In this document: in pieces, positions 8,432-18,396 of the stretch
How the letters are laid out: each line of letters begins with the position of its first letter
Position numbering within the stretch: position 1 is the stretch's first letter
Assembly (NCBI GenBank): GCA_934490165.1
Contig: CAKSTB010000009.1
Span: forward strand, 1 to 64,000
Source: an uncultured Ruminiclostridium sp.
Lineage (GTDB): Bacteria; Bacillota; Clostridia; Oscillospirales; Ruminococcaceae
Reading direction: 5' to 3'
Length of the DNA stretch: 64,000 nucleotides
Program-made: the position numbers and the translations under genes
The notes under the pieces: model-generated
The model's input: the letters and a program-made list of their open reading frames with translations, nothing else
Databases searched by the model: none
What the model was told of the DNA's origin: nothing

Positions 8432-10678
8432 TTAAAACCGTTTACCTATCTTCTCTACCGCTTTCTTTACGCCTTCACCTCCCGCAACCAATATCAAGCC
8501 TATGAAAATTATCACGGTGATAATGAGATTAGCAGGTGACGCGCTTCTCTCTGCGGTGCCTGAAAGGTACGGACATATCCATATCACGACAAAGCTTTCG
8601 CTGACAACGCAAAGCCCCAAGGGTAGAACAAATAACAGAATATTTACCGAAAAGGCGGTTATAAGATTAGCCGATAGCTTTGATACACACAGCATAAAAA
8701 AGCCGCAGGCGAGCATAGAGAAAAACCGTATCAGGTATACCCGAATTATGTATTGCAATATTGTTTCGTTTGTTTGCATACCGTAAAGTGCCGTAATACT
8801 CTGTAAGGGTGCGTCTAAGAATGAGAGCTTGTAATTGTTCATTACGAAAACAAATTCGGGTAGCCATACCGCTACAAATACTATTGCAGAGATAACAAGA
8901 GTTATTACGCCGTCTATGGCAAAGCGCTTGATTCTGCCCTTTTCTGTAGTACGTAGGAGCTTTGTCAGTCCTCTCTGATTATCAAATGCTATCATAGGCG
9001 ATATACACAGCACAAGGGCTATAGTAGCGAGTATACACATAAGGAAGTCGTCCTTATAGCCGTTTACCGACAAAAGACGGTTAAACCCTTCTTCAAAAAC
9101 GAGCTGTAGGTTGCTATTTTTATCAGACTTAATAACCGACACACGGTCACATATCTTGTTAAATGCATTCTCATAGTCAAGCTTTTTTGTAATATCGTTC
9201 AATTCCTTATTGTAGCTTTCATAATCCGATTCAGCGGGTGTCTGCGTCAATAATTCTTCATAGCGTAGCTTTATATTTTCAAATTCCAGCTTTTCATTTT
9301 CCAAAAACAACAGAGTTTCATCCGTCACTTCCCCGCCTATCTGTGCTACATAACTGTCGTAGCGTTTTTGCTCGGAATCGTAGCCTGCACTCATATTCTG
9401 ATAATTGCAGAACCCAATAACAGCGACAACAACAAGAACAAGCAATGCTTTTCCCGCTATTGCCGTTTTATATACCTCGTTTACAACAAAATTTGCCGAG
9501 AGCTTGCGCTTTACCGTAATATATGAAAAGATTTCCGATATTTTACCTGAAGCCGATATAGCGCGTCTTGAGCAATAAACCGCAAAATAAATAAGCAAAG
9601 CCATGATAAGAATTATTACTGTTGTAATTACACAGACGGTAAGAGCCGATACGGGCTTTCCAAAAATGTTTAAATGATAATATCTGTAAAATAACTGATG
9701 TGGACTTATAAAACAGCAGAAATTTATGTATTTTAATATGTTGTATGCCGATATATCACTTATAGAAGTATAAAGCCATATCGAAACACCACTACAAACA
9801 GAGATAACAGCAAACGCCGCCGCAACATTTTTAAGGAAAGTACATATAATCATCATTACAACAACGACTATAAAAAAGGCTGATGTTTTGAATAAAAAGT
9901 GGATAACAAGATACTCTCCCACGGTCATATTTATATTGCATAGCGTAAACTGCGGGATTGACTGAATACATCTTGATAAATCGCCAAGCCCGAAGCGAAT
10001 AGTACCTGTAAGCAATACCGTACCGTATAACAACACAGCCGAAGTAACGGTAAGCAAAAAGCAGGCTATCAGCTTTGCTCCTGCACTGTGAATACGCCCT
10101 TTGGGAGTTTGTCTTATAACCGCCGCCATGCCTGTCATTTTGTCGCGACAGCATACAATAACCGTCAGCATAAGCACAAAAACAAGCATCATTAAATCGG
10201 TATCTGCGCTGTTTATATAGCGTTCTGTTCCGTAGTCGGGATAAAAGGACGGTTTATTTTCAATTACATTGTTGTATGCTGTGAAAATATCCTTGAAGCT
10301 AAGCTGTGTAAAGCTGTTTTCCTTAGAAAAAACCGATGGTTTTGAACGCTGTTCGGCTTCGCTTTTGATATTCCTGATTGTGGTATTGTAGTTTTTTACC
10401 CGATTTAATTTATCCTCATATTTCTTGTCCGGAAATATATTCTGTAGCACATTGTCTTTTATATATTTGTTTGCAATACTCTCTGCGACAGACAGCTTTT
10501 CCTCTTCCGATGTAGATAAATATACCTTGTTAATTTCACGAATACATTCATCGGGTACGCCAAGGACAGGCGTATATGTTGCCGAAAGAGCTAAATTCAG
10601 CAAAAACAGTGCTACAAACAATATTAACAGCACTTTGCTTTTTAACGCTTTGTAAAGCTCATACAGAGCTATTTTCAT
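8432..10678 (-). CDS. ABC-2 type transporter permease (two-half)
   Basis: 748-residue membrane subunit of an ABC exporter. It starts with a basic segment and an early membrane helix, followed by an extracytoplasmic loop (about residues 40-160) and six or so helices. The pattern then repeats from about residue 400 (helix, charged coiled loop, helix bundle), so it looks like two ABC-2 halves in one chain. It overlaps the ATPase gene by 20 bases, with GGAGGTG inside that gene as ribosome site. The substrate is unknown; co-transcription with two lipoproteins suggests export or envelope stress work. Confidence 0.8.
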   Translation of the reverse strand: MKIALYELYKALKSKVLLILFVALFLLNLALSATYTPVLGVPDECIREINKVYLSTSEEEKLSVAESIANKYIKDNVLQNIFPDKKYEDKLNRVKNYNTTIRNIKSEAEQRSKPSVFSKENSFTQLSFKDIFTAYNNVIENKPSFYPDYGTERYINSADTDLMMLVFVLMLTVIVCCRDKMTGMAAVIRQTPKGRIHSAGAKLIACFLLTVTSAVLLYGTVLLTGTIRFGLGDLSRCIQSIPQFTLCNINMTVGEYLVIHFLFKTSAFFIVVVVMMIICTFLKNVAAAFAVISVCSGVSIWLYTSISDISAYNILKYINFCCFISPHQLFYRYYHLNIFGKPVSALTVCVITTVIILIMALLIYFAVYCSRRAISASGKISEIFSYITVKRKLSANFVVNEVYKTAIAGKALLVLVVVAVIGFCNYQNMSAGYDSEQKRYDSYVAQIGGEVTDETLLFLENEKLEFENIKLRYEELLTQTPAESDYESYNKELNDITKKLDYENAFNKICDRVSVIKSDKNSNLQLVFEEGFNRLLSVNGYKDDFLMCILATIALVLCISPMIAFDNQRGLTKLLRTTEKGRIKRFAIDGVITLVISAIVFVAVWLPEFVFVMNNYKLSFLDAPLQSITALYGMQTNETILQYIIRVYLIRFFSMLACGFFMLCVSKLSANLITAFSVNILLFVLPLGLCVVSESFVVIWICPYLSGTAERSASPANLIITVIIFIGLILVAGGEGVKKAVEKIGKRF

Positions 10679-11420
10679 CTATAGCACCTCCTGCCGTGTT
10701 TTTCTCGGGAAAGTGCAACATATATGCGTTTTCGAGTGTCCGGCGTTCGTGCGGGAGAACACTGACAAGCTGTTCAACAGTTCCGTTTGCGGCAATTCTG
10801 CCCTGCTTCATAATTATTATTTCATCTGCAATAGTTTCAACATCAGATACTATATGTGTGCTTACAAGGACAATTTTGTCCTTTGCTGTTTTATGTATCA
10901 TATCCCGTATGATAACTCTTTGCTTTGGGTCAAGACCCGCTGTCGGCTCATCAAGCAGAACAAGCTCAGGGCTTCCGAGTAGGGACTGTGCAACTAAAAC
11001 TCTTTGCTTCATGCCGCCCGAAAAGCCTCCGATAGCTTTATCCATTACGTCATGCAGTTCAACTTCACTTAACAGATACTCGGTTTGCTCTCTTGCTACT
11101 GCTGTAGAAATTCCTTTGAGAGCTGATATATACATCATAAACCGTCTTGCGGTAAAGTTGTCATAAAGCGCCTGCTGTTGCGGCATATATCCGACCTTAC
11201 GGCGAAATTTACTGCCAAGCTTAGTTATGTCTGTGCCGTTCCAGCAAAGCTGCGAGCCTAAGTCTGGTGCAAGGTTATCTGAAATAATGTTCATAAGCGT
11301 TGATTTTCCTGCGCCGTTGGGGCCTAAAAGTCCGTAAACCCCGTTTTTAAAGGTCATCTCAAAATCAAAAAGAGCCTGTTTTTTACCGTAATGTTTATTA
11401 AGATTTTTAATTTGAAGCAT
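10659..11420 (-). CDS. ABC transporter ATP-binding protein
   Basis: 253-residue ATPase that drives the adjacent permease. Visible motifs are Walker A G-P-N-G-A-G-K-S-T near residue 35, signature S-G-G-M-K-Q-R near 135, Walker B L-V-L-L-D-E-P near 155 and the switch histidine in V-S-T-H-I. The sequence is closest in style to ABC-2 exporters of the CcmA/YhaQ type. It starts at ATG after AGAGGTG and lies 11 bases after the upstream lipoprotein stop, so one transcript is likely. Confidence 0.92.
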   Translation of the reverse strand: MLQIKNLNKHYGKKQALFDFEMTFKNGVYGLLGPNGAGKSTLMNIISDNLAPDLGSQLCWNGTDITKLGSKFRRKVGYMPQQQALYDNFTARRFMMYISALKGISTAVAREQTEYLLSEVELHDVMDKAIGGFSGGMKQRVLVAQSLLGSPELVLLDEPTAGLDPKQRVIIRDMIHKTAKDKIVLVSTHIVSDVETIADEIIIMKQGRIAANGTVEQLVSVLPHERRTLENAYMLHFPEKNTAGGAIDENSSV

Positions 11421-11431
11421 TTTTTACACCT

Positions 11432-12325
11432 CTACTTTTTAGCCTGAACATTTTCCGCATTTTTTACCGTAAAGGAAAACCTGTCCAGACTATCGCTTTG
11501 CCATATAAGCTTTATATCGCTGACCGTTAATTTTGCTGTACCAAACGGTTTATTTCTGAAATCCTTTGTGAGCCACTCGCTGTTATCTGTGTTGCCTGCA
11601 TAAAAATATACACAATCGCCATATAGCAATACACTTGTTTTAGAAGCATTGGAGGTAAGATAACTACTCTCTATATCACCGGAAAACCTCGGTGAAAAAC
11701 CAAGTGCATTTTTTAAGCTTTCGGGATAAGGAAAAAACAATATGCTGTTTTCTTCTGATATGTACAGATCTTCATCAAGAACTACATACAATACGCCTTC
11801 AAGAGTAACCTCTCCGCTTAATGTGATTTCTGTGTATACTGTTTGCGATATTCCCGGCTCGGTAGAATTTGTTTCCCGATTGTATTCGAGTGTTTCTTTA
11901 ACGGACGAAACTGCAGAGGTGACGGTAAGCCCACTTTCTGTAACATCACCCGATTTCAGCAATTTTATCATTTTTTTGCTGTCCTGCGGCACTTCACCTT
12001 TGTAATTCATATTATCATCGAATTTATCAGGAGAAGTAAAACTGTCACAGTAAAAAGTATCATTAATTTTACGCACAGCGGCAAATGGTGCGTTCCATAG
12101 CTTTTTATTCTCGTCATAGGCAGCACCTTCCTTGACTATTTGCAGACCGTTTTCGTCAAGAATAAAATATCCGTCGCCATGATATATTTCTCCGACAAGA
12201 CTTGTAACACTTTTCTCTTTGTTACTACTTTGAGAGCTTTCTGTTACATCTGAACAACTTGAGATTAACATAACCACCGCAATTGTCGCCACTATTAAAG
12301 CTATTCTACTTAATCCTTTTGCCAT
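11432..12325 (-). CDS. Lipoprotein of the ABC exporter operon
   Basis: 297-residue predicted lipoprotein: hydrophobic signal segment and lipobox L-I-S-S-C with Cys at residue 24. The C-terminal part (residues about 165-285; I-T-L-S-G-E-V-T... and ...I-L-F-F-P-Y-P...) is visibly related to the C-terminal part of the lipoprotein at 14035-15387 (I-T-L-T-G-E-V-T-F..., ...I-L-F-M-P-Y-S...). It is 4 bases from the next lipoprotein gene and 11 from the ATPase, so it is probably an extracellular partner of the transporter. The biochemical role is unknown. Confidence 0.75.
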   Translation of the reverse strand: MAKGLSRIALIVATIAVVMLISSCSDVTESSQSSNKEKSVTSLVGEIYHGDGYFILDENGLQIVKEGAAYDENKKLWNAPFAAVRKINDTFYCDSFTSPDKFDDNMNYKGEVPQDSKKMIKLLKSGDVTESGLTVTSAVSSVKETLEYNRETNSTEPGISQTVYTEITLSGEVTLEGVLYVVLDEDLYISEENSILFFPYPESLKNALGFSPRFSGDIESSYLTSNASKTSVLLYGDCVYFYAGNTDNSEWLTKDFRNKPFGTAKLTVSDIKLIWQSDSLDRFSFTVKNAENVQAKK

Positions 12326-12328
12326 ATC

Positions 12329-13375
12329 TTACTCCCCTAGAATATCCGATTTTGCTACCTTTTCTTTTGTTACTGTTTGTTCTTCGGCGTTATAGACGCT
12401 GATAATATAGCTGTCCTCGTACTCGGACAATACCTGTGCATAAAGCCCTTCGCCATAGCTTATATCATGCCTTGCGGGAGCTTCATCCTTTAAATTATAA
12501 TAATACCACTGTGTATTGTCGCATTGGAACAGATAATCGCCCAAAATGACAGTTTCGGATAATATCCTGTCGTTATGAATAACAATCGGTTCAGAGGTCT
12601 TCGGAGTTAACACTTCAATATTGCTGTCATTGTTATATGCATAGTAATCATCGCTAAGTCTGACAGCAGGCGGCTCGGACGGCATAGTGTTTTCACTATA
12701 CTTTCCTGTCTTAATGTCGTACACCGAGCTGTTGAAATAAAATTTGTTGTCATAGACACCTAAAATCTTTGTTTTATTGTTTTCCGTTGCACCAAAATCG
12801 GTAAATTTTCCGGTTTCTATGTCAAGCACTCCGAAATGATTGGTATTATCGCCTGTAATCGCTCCTTTTTCGTCATAAGCAGACTGATAAGGGAAAAACA
12901 GCAGGGTGTTGTTTTTAAGTACGCTTGTGCTTATCCAGTCGCAGGAAAAGCCTTCTATTTTGCATACTTCCTTTTCGGAAGTACCAAGCGGGTCTGATGA
13001 GTGAAGTACCGCGGATTCTACTGCTTTTCCGTCTTTGGTTTCGTATCTATCCTCGAACCAGTAAAGCTTTTCGTTATACAAAAAAGGCAAGGTTTGTTTG
13101 CCGTAAGCAAGGCACGGAAGTCCGTCCTCTGTAACAGCATTTGAGTGGTCGCAGTTTGACTGACCGCATAGCGCAATTGTACTCATATCAGAATACTGTA
13201 AAAAGCTTAGTACTGCGTTTTCGGTAACTATCAACTCGCCGTCATTATATATTGTTCCGTATACTCGCATATATCTCGCCTGTTCATCTGTTTTTGTATC
13301 CGAGCAGGCGGAAAACGTGGACGCAAATGTAGCAATCAGTATTGCAGTGCCTATAAGCTTTAATTTCCTGTTCAT
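12329..13375 (-). CDS. Lipoprotein with DUF5050-like propeller character
   Basis: 348-residue predicted lipoprotein (lipobox F-S-A-C, Cys at residue 24). The body has repeated Y/W-rich strands typical of a beta-propeller, and a cysteine pair region (C-G-Q-S-N-C-D-H) of the kind seen in DUF5050-like surface proteins. It is the first gene of the exporter operon; ATG follows GAAAGGG. It may sense or bind a cell-envelope ligand, which is inference from context only. Confidence 0.7.
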   Translation of the reverse strand: MNRKLKLIGTAILIATFASTFSACSDTKTDEQARYMRVYGTIYNDGELIVTENAVLSFLQYSDMSTIALCGQSNCDHSNAVTEDGLPCLAYGKQTLPFLYNEKLYWFEDRYETKDGKAVESAVLHSSDPLGTSEKEVCKIEGFSCDWISTSVLKNNTLLFFPYQSAYDEKGAITGDNTNHFGVLDIETGKFTDFGATENNKTKILGVYDNKFYFNSSVYDIKTGKYSENTMPSEPPAVRLSDDYYAYNNDSNIEVLTPKTSEPIVIHNDRILSETVILGDYLFQCDNTQWYYYNLKDEAPARHDISYGEGLYAQVLSEYEDSYIISVYNAEEQTVTKEKVAKSDILGE

Positions 13376-13553
13376 AATATTGCCCTTTCATAAGTTGTAT
13401 TTATGTTTTTATTTTATTATCTGTGTCAAAAAACATAAGCAGTAATTATATTTTACACGCAGGAGCATCTTTCGTTTTTTTCCTTTTTTGTCTTATAGAT
13501 ACATTTATAACACGTCATGTTGTGCCACCGTACGTGCAGTCGCTAAACAAAAG

Positions 13554-14033
13554 TTAATATGTGTAGCTGACTGCCCAGAATGGTTTGTATGTACCAGAAG
13601 TGCAATTTATAGATATATCTACAAACTGTATTTTATATTCTGCTGCTTTTTCAGCAGCAGTCAATGCTACTGTTTTTGTCATTTTATCAAGTCTGGAATA
13701 TTCGCCGTTACCGTTACTCTTATTCTTTATGACAGTTTCTCCATTTTTTGTAGGAATTATTAATTCACAAACCACTGAAACGCTTTTTTCGCCGTTTGGA
13801 ACCTCCGTCCCACCGTTGAATTCATATTTTGCAGTTGCTGTTTGTTGACTTCGATTAATAGTTTATGACATGACTACGCATGATGTTGGTCCCATAGGAA
13901 CCAACTTGTAGTTTGATGCCGCTTTGTAAGTGACAGGTGATAATGCGTTTCCTGGTAACACCATAGCAAATGCCGATAAAATTACAGTTGTTGTTGCTAT
14001 AGTCGCTTTTATTATGTTTTTGATTATCATCAT
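13554..14033 (-). pseudogene. Small exported protein gene interrupted by one in-frame stop
   Basis: From ATG 14033 (GAAAGAGGT upstream, starting directly after the preceding lipoprotein stop) the frame encodes a signal peptide and about 55 residues, then TAA at 13863-13865. The same frame continues without another stop to TAA at 13554, with protein-like sequence (...K-Y-E-F-N-G-G-T-E-V-P-N-G-E-K-S-V-S...). The full product would be about 158 residues, secreted. The single nonsense codon suggests recent inactivation; stop read-through or a sequencing error are alternatives. The family is not recognised. Confidence 0.65.
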
Positions 14034-14034
14034 A

Positions 14035-15387
14035 TTATACCTCTTTCTTTTTCCAAAGTTCACATATATTATCCACCGATACAACAGTACCGATTAATCC
14101 GCTCATACCGCCTCTTTCTGAGGATTTATAAGTAAGCTCTGAAAATGTTATTGTGGCCTCTTTATAATACACATCCTCTGAAAATGTATCGGAACTTAAA
14201 AAGTCGCAATCCTTTAAATAACCGATATTTATAACACCATCGCTTGTTGTAATCGCAAACTGCGGATTGCCCCAGCTGTAATTATAGAACATAGCACAGC
14301 TACTCCCTTTATATTGAGCGTCAACATCAAAAAGGAACGGCACAGCCTCATGGTATTCCTTAGAATAAGGCATAAACAGTATTCTGCTTTCGCCATCATG
14401 CTCCGAATTCTCTATATTGTAGCGTTCGGCAAGCAGTATACCCGTAAAGGTTACTTCACCCGTCAGAGTTATTTTTGCGTCCATTACATCATAGCCTATG
14501 CCAATATCTTTTTTTAGCGTTTCGCTATACATTACGCGAGGTGCTACGCTGATGTAGCACGAGTCTACTATCAGACCCTTACTGCCGATGCTGTCGCCTT
14601 CATGTACTATTATTTTATCCTTGCTTACCACGGGTCCTTTTTGAGAGCCTATACATTTCATTTCGTTCAAATCGTAATCATCTGGATTTCTTATGCTGTT
14701 GTTGTCAAACGGTTCATATTCATAACCGCCCATTGAACCACGGATAATATATGAACCTGCCGCATTGGGATCGGCTTCAAGGTCGGCAAGCTTTACAAAT
14801 TCGCCGTTGCCGAGGTACATTTCATTTTCGGGGTCTTCGGTATAGAATTCCGGCAATTCCTCCACAGGTTCTTCGATAGATGTATTGCCTTTATTAATAT
14901 CCTCTATGAGTTTTATGTATTGTAATGCGTCCTCACAATATTCTACCGATTTAATACTATTGTCTGTGTTTAATATAATTCTATAGCCTTGTTTGGTTTT
15001 CTCATCTGCATAAACATATACATTATCTCCGCTGTCTGTGGTAAAGGTTTTGAATTTGTTGATTTCTATTTGCTGAATCGGTTTTTTGTCGTTATCTTTA
15101 ATTGAAATAAAGCATATAAACGGCTCATCGGAACCCGATTTATATCCGTAAAGCTCCACGGTGTTATTATTGTTATCGGTAAGCGTTTTTACAAGCTCAC
15201 TACCTTCGGGTGCTGTTATACTCCCGGTTTTTGAAGTATCGGTAACAGTATCGATACTGCTTTGTAAGGACGTTGTATTATCATCTGCCGCTATACTACT
15301 GTTTTGTTCGGGCTGAGAACAGCCTGTTAAAGCTACTGTGACCGATAAAGCCATAACCAACAATATTAATCTTAATCTGTCATTCAT
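14035..15387 (-). CDS. Large lipoprotein paralogous to the exporter lipoprotein
   Basis: Predicted lipoprotein of about 450 residues. ATG 15387 is preferred because AAAGGAG lies 7 bases upstream and a signal peptide with lipobox A-L-T-G-C follows at once; an upstream in-frame ATG at 15435 lacks this. The N-terminal half carries a D/S/T-rich linker and a globular part. The C-terminal half shares a domain with the lipoprotein at 11432-12325. The ribosome site overlaps the stop of the upstream peptidase-like gene, so the two are coupled. Confidence 0.8.
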   Translation of the reverse strand: MNDRLRLILLVMALSVTVALTGCSQPEQNSSIAADDNTTSLQSSIDTVTDTSKTGSITAPEGSELVKTLTDNNNNTVELYGYKSGSDEPFICFISIKDNDKKPIQQIEINKFKTFTTDSGDNVYVYADEKTKQGYRIILNTDNSIKSVEYCEDALQYIKLIEDINKGNTSIEEPVEELPEFYTEDPENEMYLGNGEFVKLADLEADPNAAGSYIIRGSMGGYEYEPFDNNSIRNPDDYDLNEMKCIGSQKGPVVSKDKIIVHEGDSIGSKGLIVDSCYISVAPRVMYSETLKKDIGIGYDVMDAKITLTGEVTFTGILLAERYNIENSEHDGESRILFMPYSKEYHEAVPFLFDVDAQYKGSSCAMFYNYSWGNPQFAITTSDGVINIGYLKDCDFLSSDTFSEDVYYKEATITFSELTYKSSERGGMSGLIGTVVSVDNICELWKKKEV

Positions 15388-15388
15388 A

Positions 15389-16087
15389 TTAAGCTCCTTT
15401 ATGCATATAATCGAGTCGAGGATATCTTTTGGCAAAATTCTTGTATGTGAAAACCTGTTTGTTTATTTGGCAATGTCCTGAATAATTTGACGATCCAGCT
15501 TCTAATAAGCTGGAATTAGATCCGCACCCGTTAGCATCATAAACTGTAATTGTTGTATCAGTTTTTCCCGCTAAAACTATAGAGTGGTTATTATTGTTTG
15601 ATGTTCTTACTCTCAAATGCGTGCCCACCGGTAAATCGGAAATCATAATTTTCAAGTTTCTTGCGGTTAGGAATAAATAATCATTGTTGTCGCTTCCCCA
15701 ACCAAAATCATTACATTTTGATTCAGATAAATTTTTAGTAAATACACCTTTATACACAAATGCTGCAAACCCATAGCATTGATAACAACCGTCAAAACAT
15801 CCACATGTTGCAGTTGATGCCTCAGGACTGATAACACTATGTGCTGAACAAGATGATTTACCATTTACAAAATACTCGCCTGCAGTAAGATTAACATTTT
15901 TAGAACCATCAACATAATAGCAGTAATCAATGTTGCCATTATTATATTTGATTTTAGGGGTGTAGCTTGTAAAATGTGTTGCGGCACTGGCCGATGATGC
16001 AACCGCTATAGAGATCGCCGCAATTATTGACAATGATGAGATGGTTATAAATATTCTTTTTGCTTTATGTATGAACTTAAGCTTCAT
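15389..16087 (-). CDS. Secreted CHAP/NlpC-like cysteine amidase-fold protein
   Basis: About 232 residues with a basic start and signal peptide ending near A-S-S-A-S-A-A. The motif Y-Q-C-Y-G-F-A (catalytic-Cys helix), a later N-H-S-I-V-L-A-G strand with His, and V-Y-D-A-N-G fit the Cys-His-Asn/Asp triad of CHAP/papain-like amidases that cut peptidoglycan peptides or process peptides. ATG 16087 is chosen because AAAGGA is 8 bases upstream; the in-frame ATG at 16105 has none. It is the first gene of a cluster with lipoproteins and an exporter. Confidence 0.7.
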   Translation of the reverse strand: MKLKFIHKAKRIFITISSLSIIAAISIAVASSASAATHFTSYTPKIKYNNGNIDYCYYVDGSKNVNLTAGEYFVNGKSSCSAHSVISPEASTATCGCFDGCYQCYGFAAFVYKGVFTKNLSESKCNDFGWGSDNNDYLFLTARNLKIMISDLPVGTHLRVRTSNNNNHSIVLAGKTDTTITVYDANGCGSNSSLLEAGSSNYSGHCQINKQVFTYKNFAKRYPRLDYMHKGA

Positions 16088-16329
16088 TTGATAATTTCCT
16101 TTCATTTTAACTCGGAATAAAGCCCGATGTAAGCATAGCTTTTCATCGGCTGTGACGAAGAAATCTTGCCGCAGGAGCGTTAGCTCCTCAGCTTTTCTGT
16201 AAGGCAGTAATTCACCTACGATAGTCTGAATGGAACATGCCGCCTATAAAGGCGGGGAACATTGCGGCATTAGGTTACAACTTGATACATCATAAAAATC
16301 AATTATCTGTATCAATTTTTAACATAACT

Positions 16330-16545
16330 TCAAAAATTTATATATATTTGTTTTTTCGCCAATCCTTTCATCAATATATTATAACTCAGGAAATACTGCC
16401 TTATAAATTGTATAATTTTCAGATTTTCCTTATGACTGTAAAACATCTCCTCCTTCATTATTACTATCACACTTTCGCACCTTGCATTATCGTAACATCT
16501 GCCACCTCCACTGTCCATTCTTTGTAGCCCTGAGCAAAACGCCGC
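16330..16545 (-). mobile_element. IS3-family (IS150-type) transposase remnant
   Basis: The minus strand encodes a fragment reading M-D-S-G-G-G-R-C-Y-D-N-A-R-C-E-S..., the region around the last acidic residue of the IS3 DDE integrase (S-R-x-G-N-C-Y-D-N-A-x-x-E-S-F), and continues to a degraded C-terminal K-G-L. The rest of the element is missing. Confidence 0.7.
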
Positions 16546-16669
16546 AAACGTAGAAAAGAAGCGGATTTGCAGGACACAAAAAATAATTTTATCACTAAAA
16601 ATATATAGAAACAGCCAACCAACTTTGGTATAATTAAATTGTACGAAAACCACACGAAAGGGGCTGGCT

Positions 16670-17940
16670 GTTATCTATCGCCAAGAAATTTTACAGGACA
16701 TCACATTGTTCACATCTGCACCGAAAGCACAATTCTATGAGAAGCTTTTTCTTAATCTCGCCTATCTCATTTTCCCGAAGCTGCCGCAAAAACAGGGAGA
16801 ATCGGTTTTTCAAAAAGAGCAAGGTTTTGCACTTTTATTGTTATAAAATGCGAATGTTTTTCCTGTATCACAGATTTAGTGGACTATCTCAATAACAATC
16901 TGATAATCGCACATTACTGCGGTTTCAATATCATGAAACCATTGCCGTCCTACTGGACTTTCGACCGTTTCATCAGAAATCTTGATAACGCTCTGCTTAA
17001 AAAGCTTATGCAGTCTCAAGTGCTGAAGTTGTCCAAAATGGGTATTATCGACACTTCATTCATAGCTCTCGACTCTACTCCCATAAGTGCAAATACTAAG
17101 CAGAATAACCCAAAATCTTTCGCTAAAAACAAGTTTGCAAAAGGCAATCAGCCTAAGTCTGACGAAGACTGCGGTTTGGGTGTTCATACCGCTTCAAATC
17201 AGCATAACGAGCGTAATTTTGAATACTATTGGGGTTACAAGAATCATATTCTAGTTGACTGCATTACAGGCTTACCAATCTTTGAAATGACAACTACTGC
17301 CGATGTTGCCGACAGCACTGTCGTTCTTGATATTCTAAGCCAAACCAATGATTTTCTTTCAATTGAGGAATGCACATTTTTTGCTGATAAAGGTTACGAT
17401 GTTAAGGCAATTTACAATGCCGTCAAAGATATTTATCACGGCGAATGCTTTATTCCCATCAACAAGCGTAACACTAAAAATCCGAAGAAGCTTTCAACAG
17501 GTCATCCGATTTGTGAAGCCGGTCTCGCTATGCACAAAGACGGCAAATTCTCTGACAATGGCAGAACTCGCCAAAAATACTGCTGTCCGTTCAAACGTTC
17601 AAAATCAGGCTGTTGTCCATGCAATCACAAGAATTGGAACAATGGCAAAAAAACTCGCGGTTGTACTAAATATGTCACGCTTCCCGATGATTACTGACTT
17701 TCCATTGACCGTGAATGTGTTTCGTTCAAGAAGATTTATGCACTCAGAACAGAGGCTGAGCGTTACAACTCTCGTTTCAAGCAGACCGGTCAGGAACGTC
17801 TTTGGGTGCATAGCTTTAATGCTGCACAAAACCTTAATTCTGTTGCTCATATTGCTTTGCTCGCTGTCGCTCACGCAACTGTTGTCACTAAATTCGAAAG
17901 CTCTTATCGCAGTCTTAAATCCGTTAAGTGTATTGCTTGA
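16670..17940 (+). pseudogene. IS1182-like transposase, degenerate
   Basis: DDE transposase with at least two lesions. The N-terminus (from about 16670) is in one frame up to the A-run at 16788-16792; the continuation (G-R-I-G-F-S-K-R-A-R-F...) is in another, so a one-base slip lies there. The body (I-D-T-S-F-I-A-L-D-S-T-P..., F-F-A-D-K-G-Y-D-V..., zinc-like C-C-P-F...C-C-P-C) is intact to an in-frame TGA at 17695-17697. After it the same frame continues to the true stop at 17940 with E-A-E-R-Y-N-S-R-F-K, the family's C-terminal motif. CGA to TGA is the simplest origin. Not active as written. Confidence 0.85.
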
Positions 17941-18263
17941 CGAGTTGTTTTGAATATTTCTGCCGGATTTCAGCTCTGTTCGGCTGATGTCAGCTTTGCT
18001 GTGCCGTTTTTCTGCTTTTTTATTTGATACTTGCCTATTTTGCGACTTCTGTTAGTTTTTGTTTCATGTTTTGCTCATCTCTATAAAAACGATAATTTTT
18101 TCAGAACACTAAATTTAAAGCGATTCCGTTTTTCTTTGTTTCAAATTCACAAAACGCTTTACAACAATGAGAACAATAGTGTGAGCAAAAATGTCCATTT
18201 TTTTCGATCTTTTATATTGACCTTGCTTTTTTTGGATATGCCGAATATTCCCTTTTTGCATTT

Positions 18264-18365
18264 TTATTCAGAGTACCACTCGATAATTGCACACGGTACA
18301 CTTCCTGTGGCAGAAATAACAATCATTCCGCTTTCCATTTCATTGTTGCAGTAAGGACATACCAA
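18264..18365 (-). pseudogene. DUF6487-like zinc-ribbon fragment
   Basis: A 33-residue minus-strand frame from TTG 18365 (AAAGGTG upstream) begins V-C-P-Y-C-N-N-E-M-E and ends at TAA 18264. Similar small cytoplasmic zinc-ribbon proteins carry a second Cys pair, missing here, so this is probably a truncated relic downstream of the M50-like fragment. Confidence 0.4.
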
Positions 18366-18396
18366 CCTAATCACCTTTCTAATCATTAATGCTATA

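Noticed and set aside
13863..13865. Programmed stop read-through or pyrrolysine/selenocysteine recoding
   Set aside because: The codon is TAA and no SECIS- or PYLIS-like hairpin is seen; a nonsense mutation is simpler.
17695..17697. Selenocysteine TGA in the transposase
   Set aside because: The element also has an N-terminal frameshift; CGA to TGA decay explains both.
18031..18354. 107-codon + strand frame after the IS
   Set aside because: Phe/Leu-rich translation of AT-rich IS end plus the antisense of the zinc-ribbon fragment; no ribosome site.
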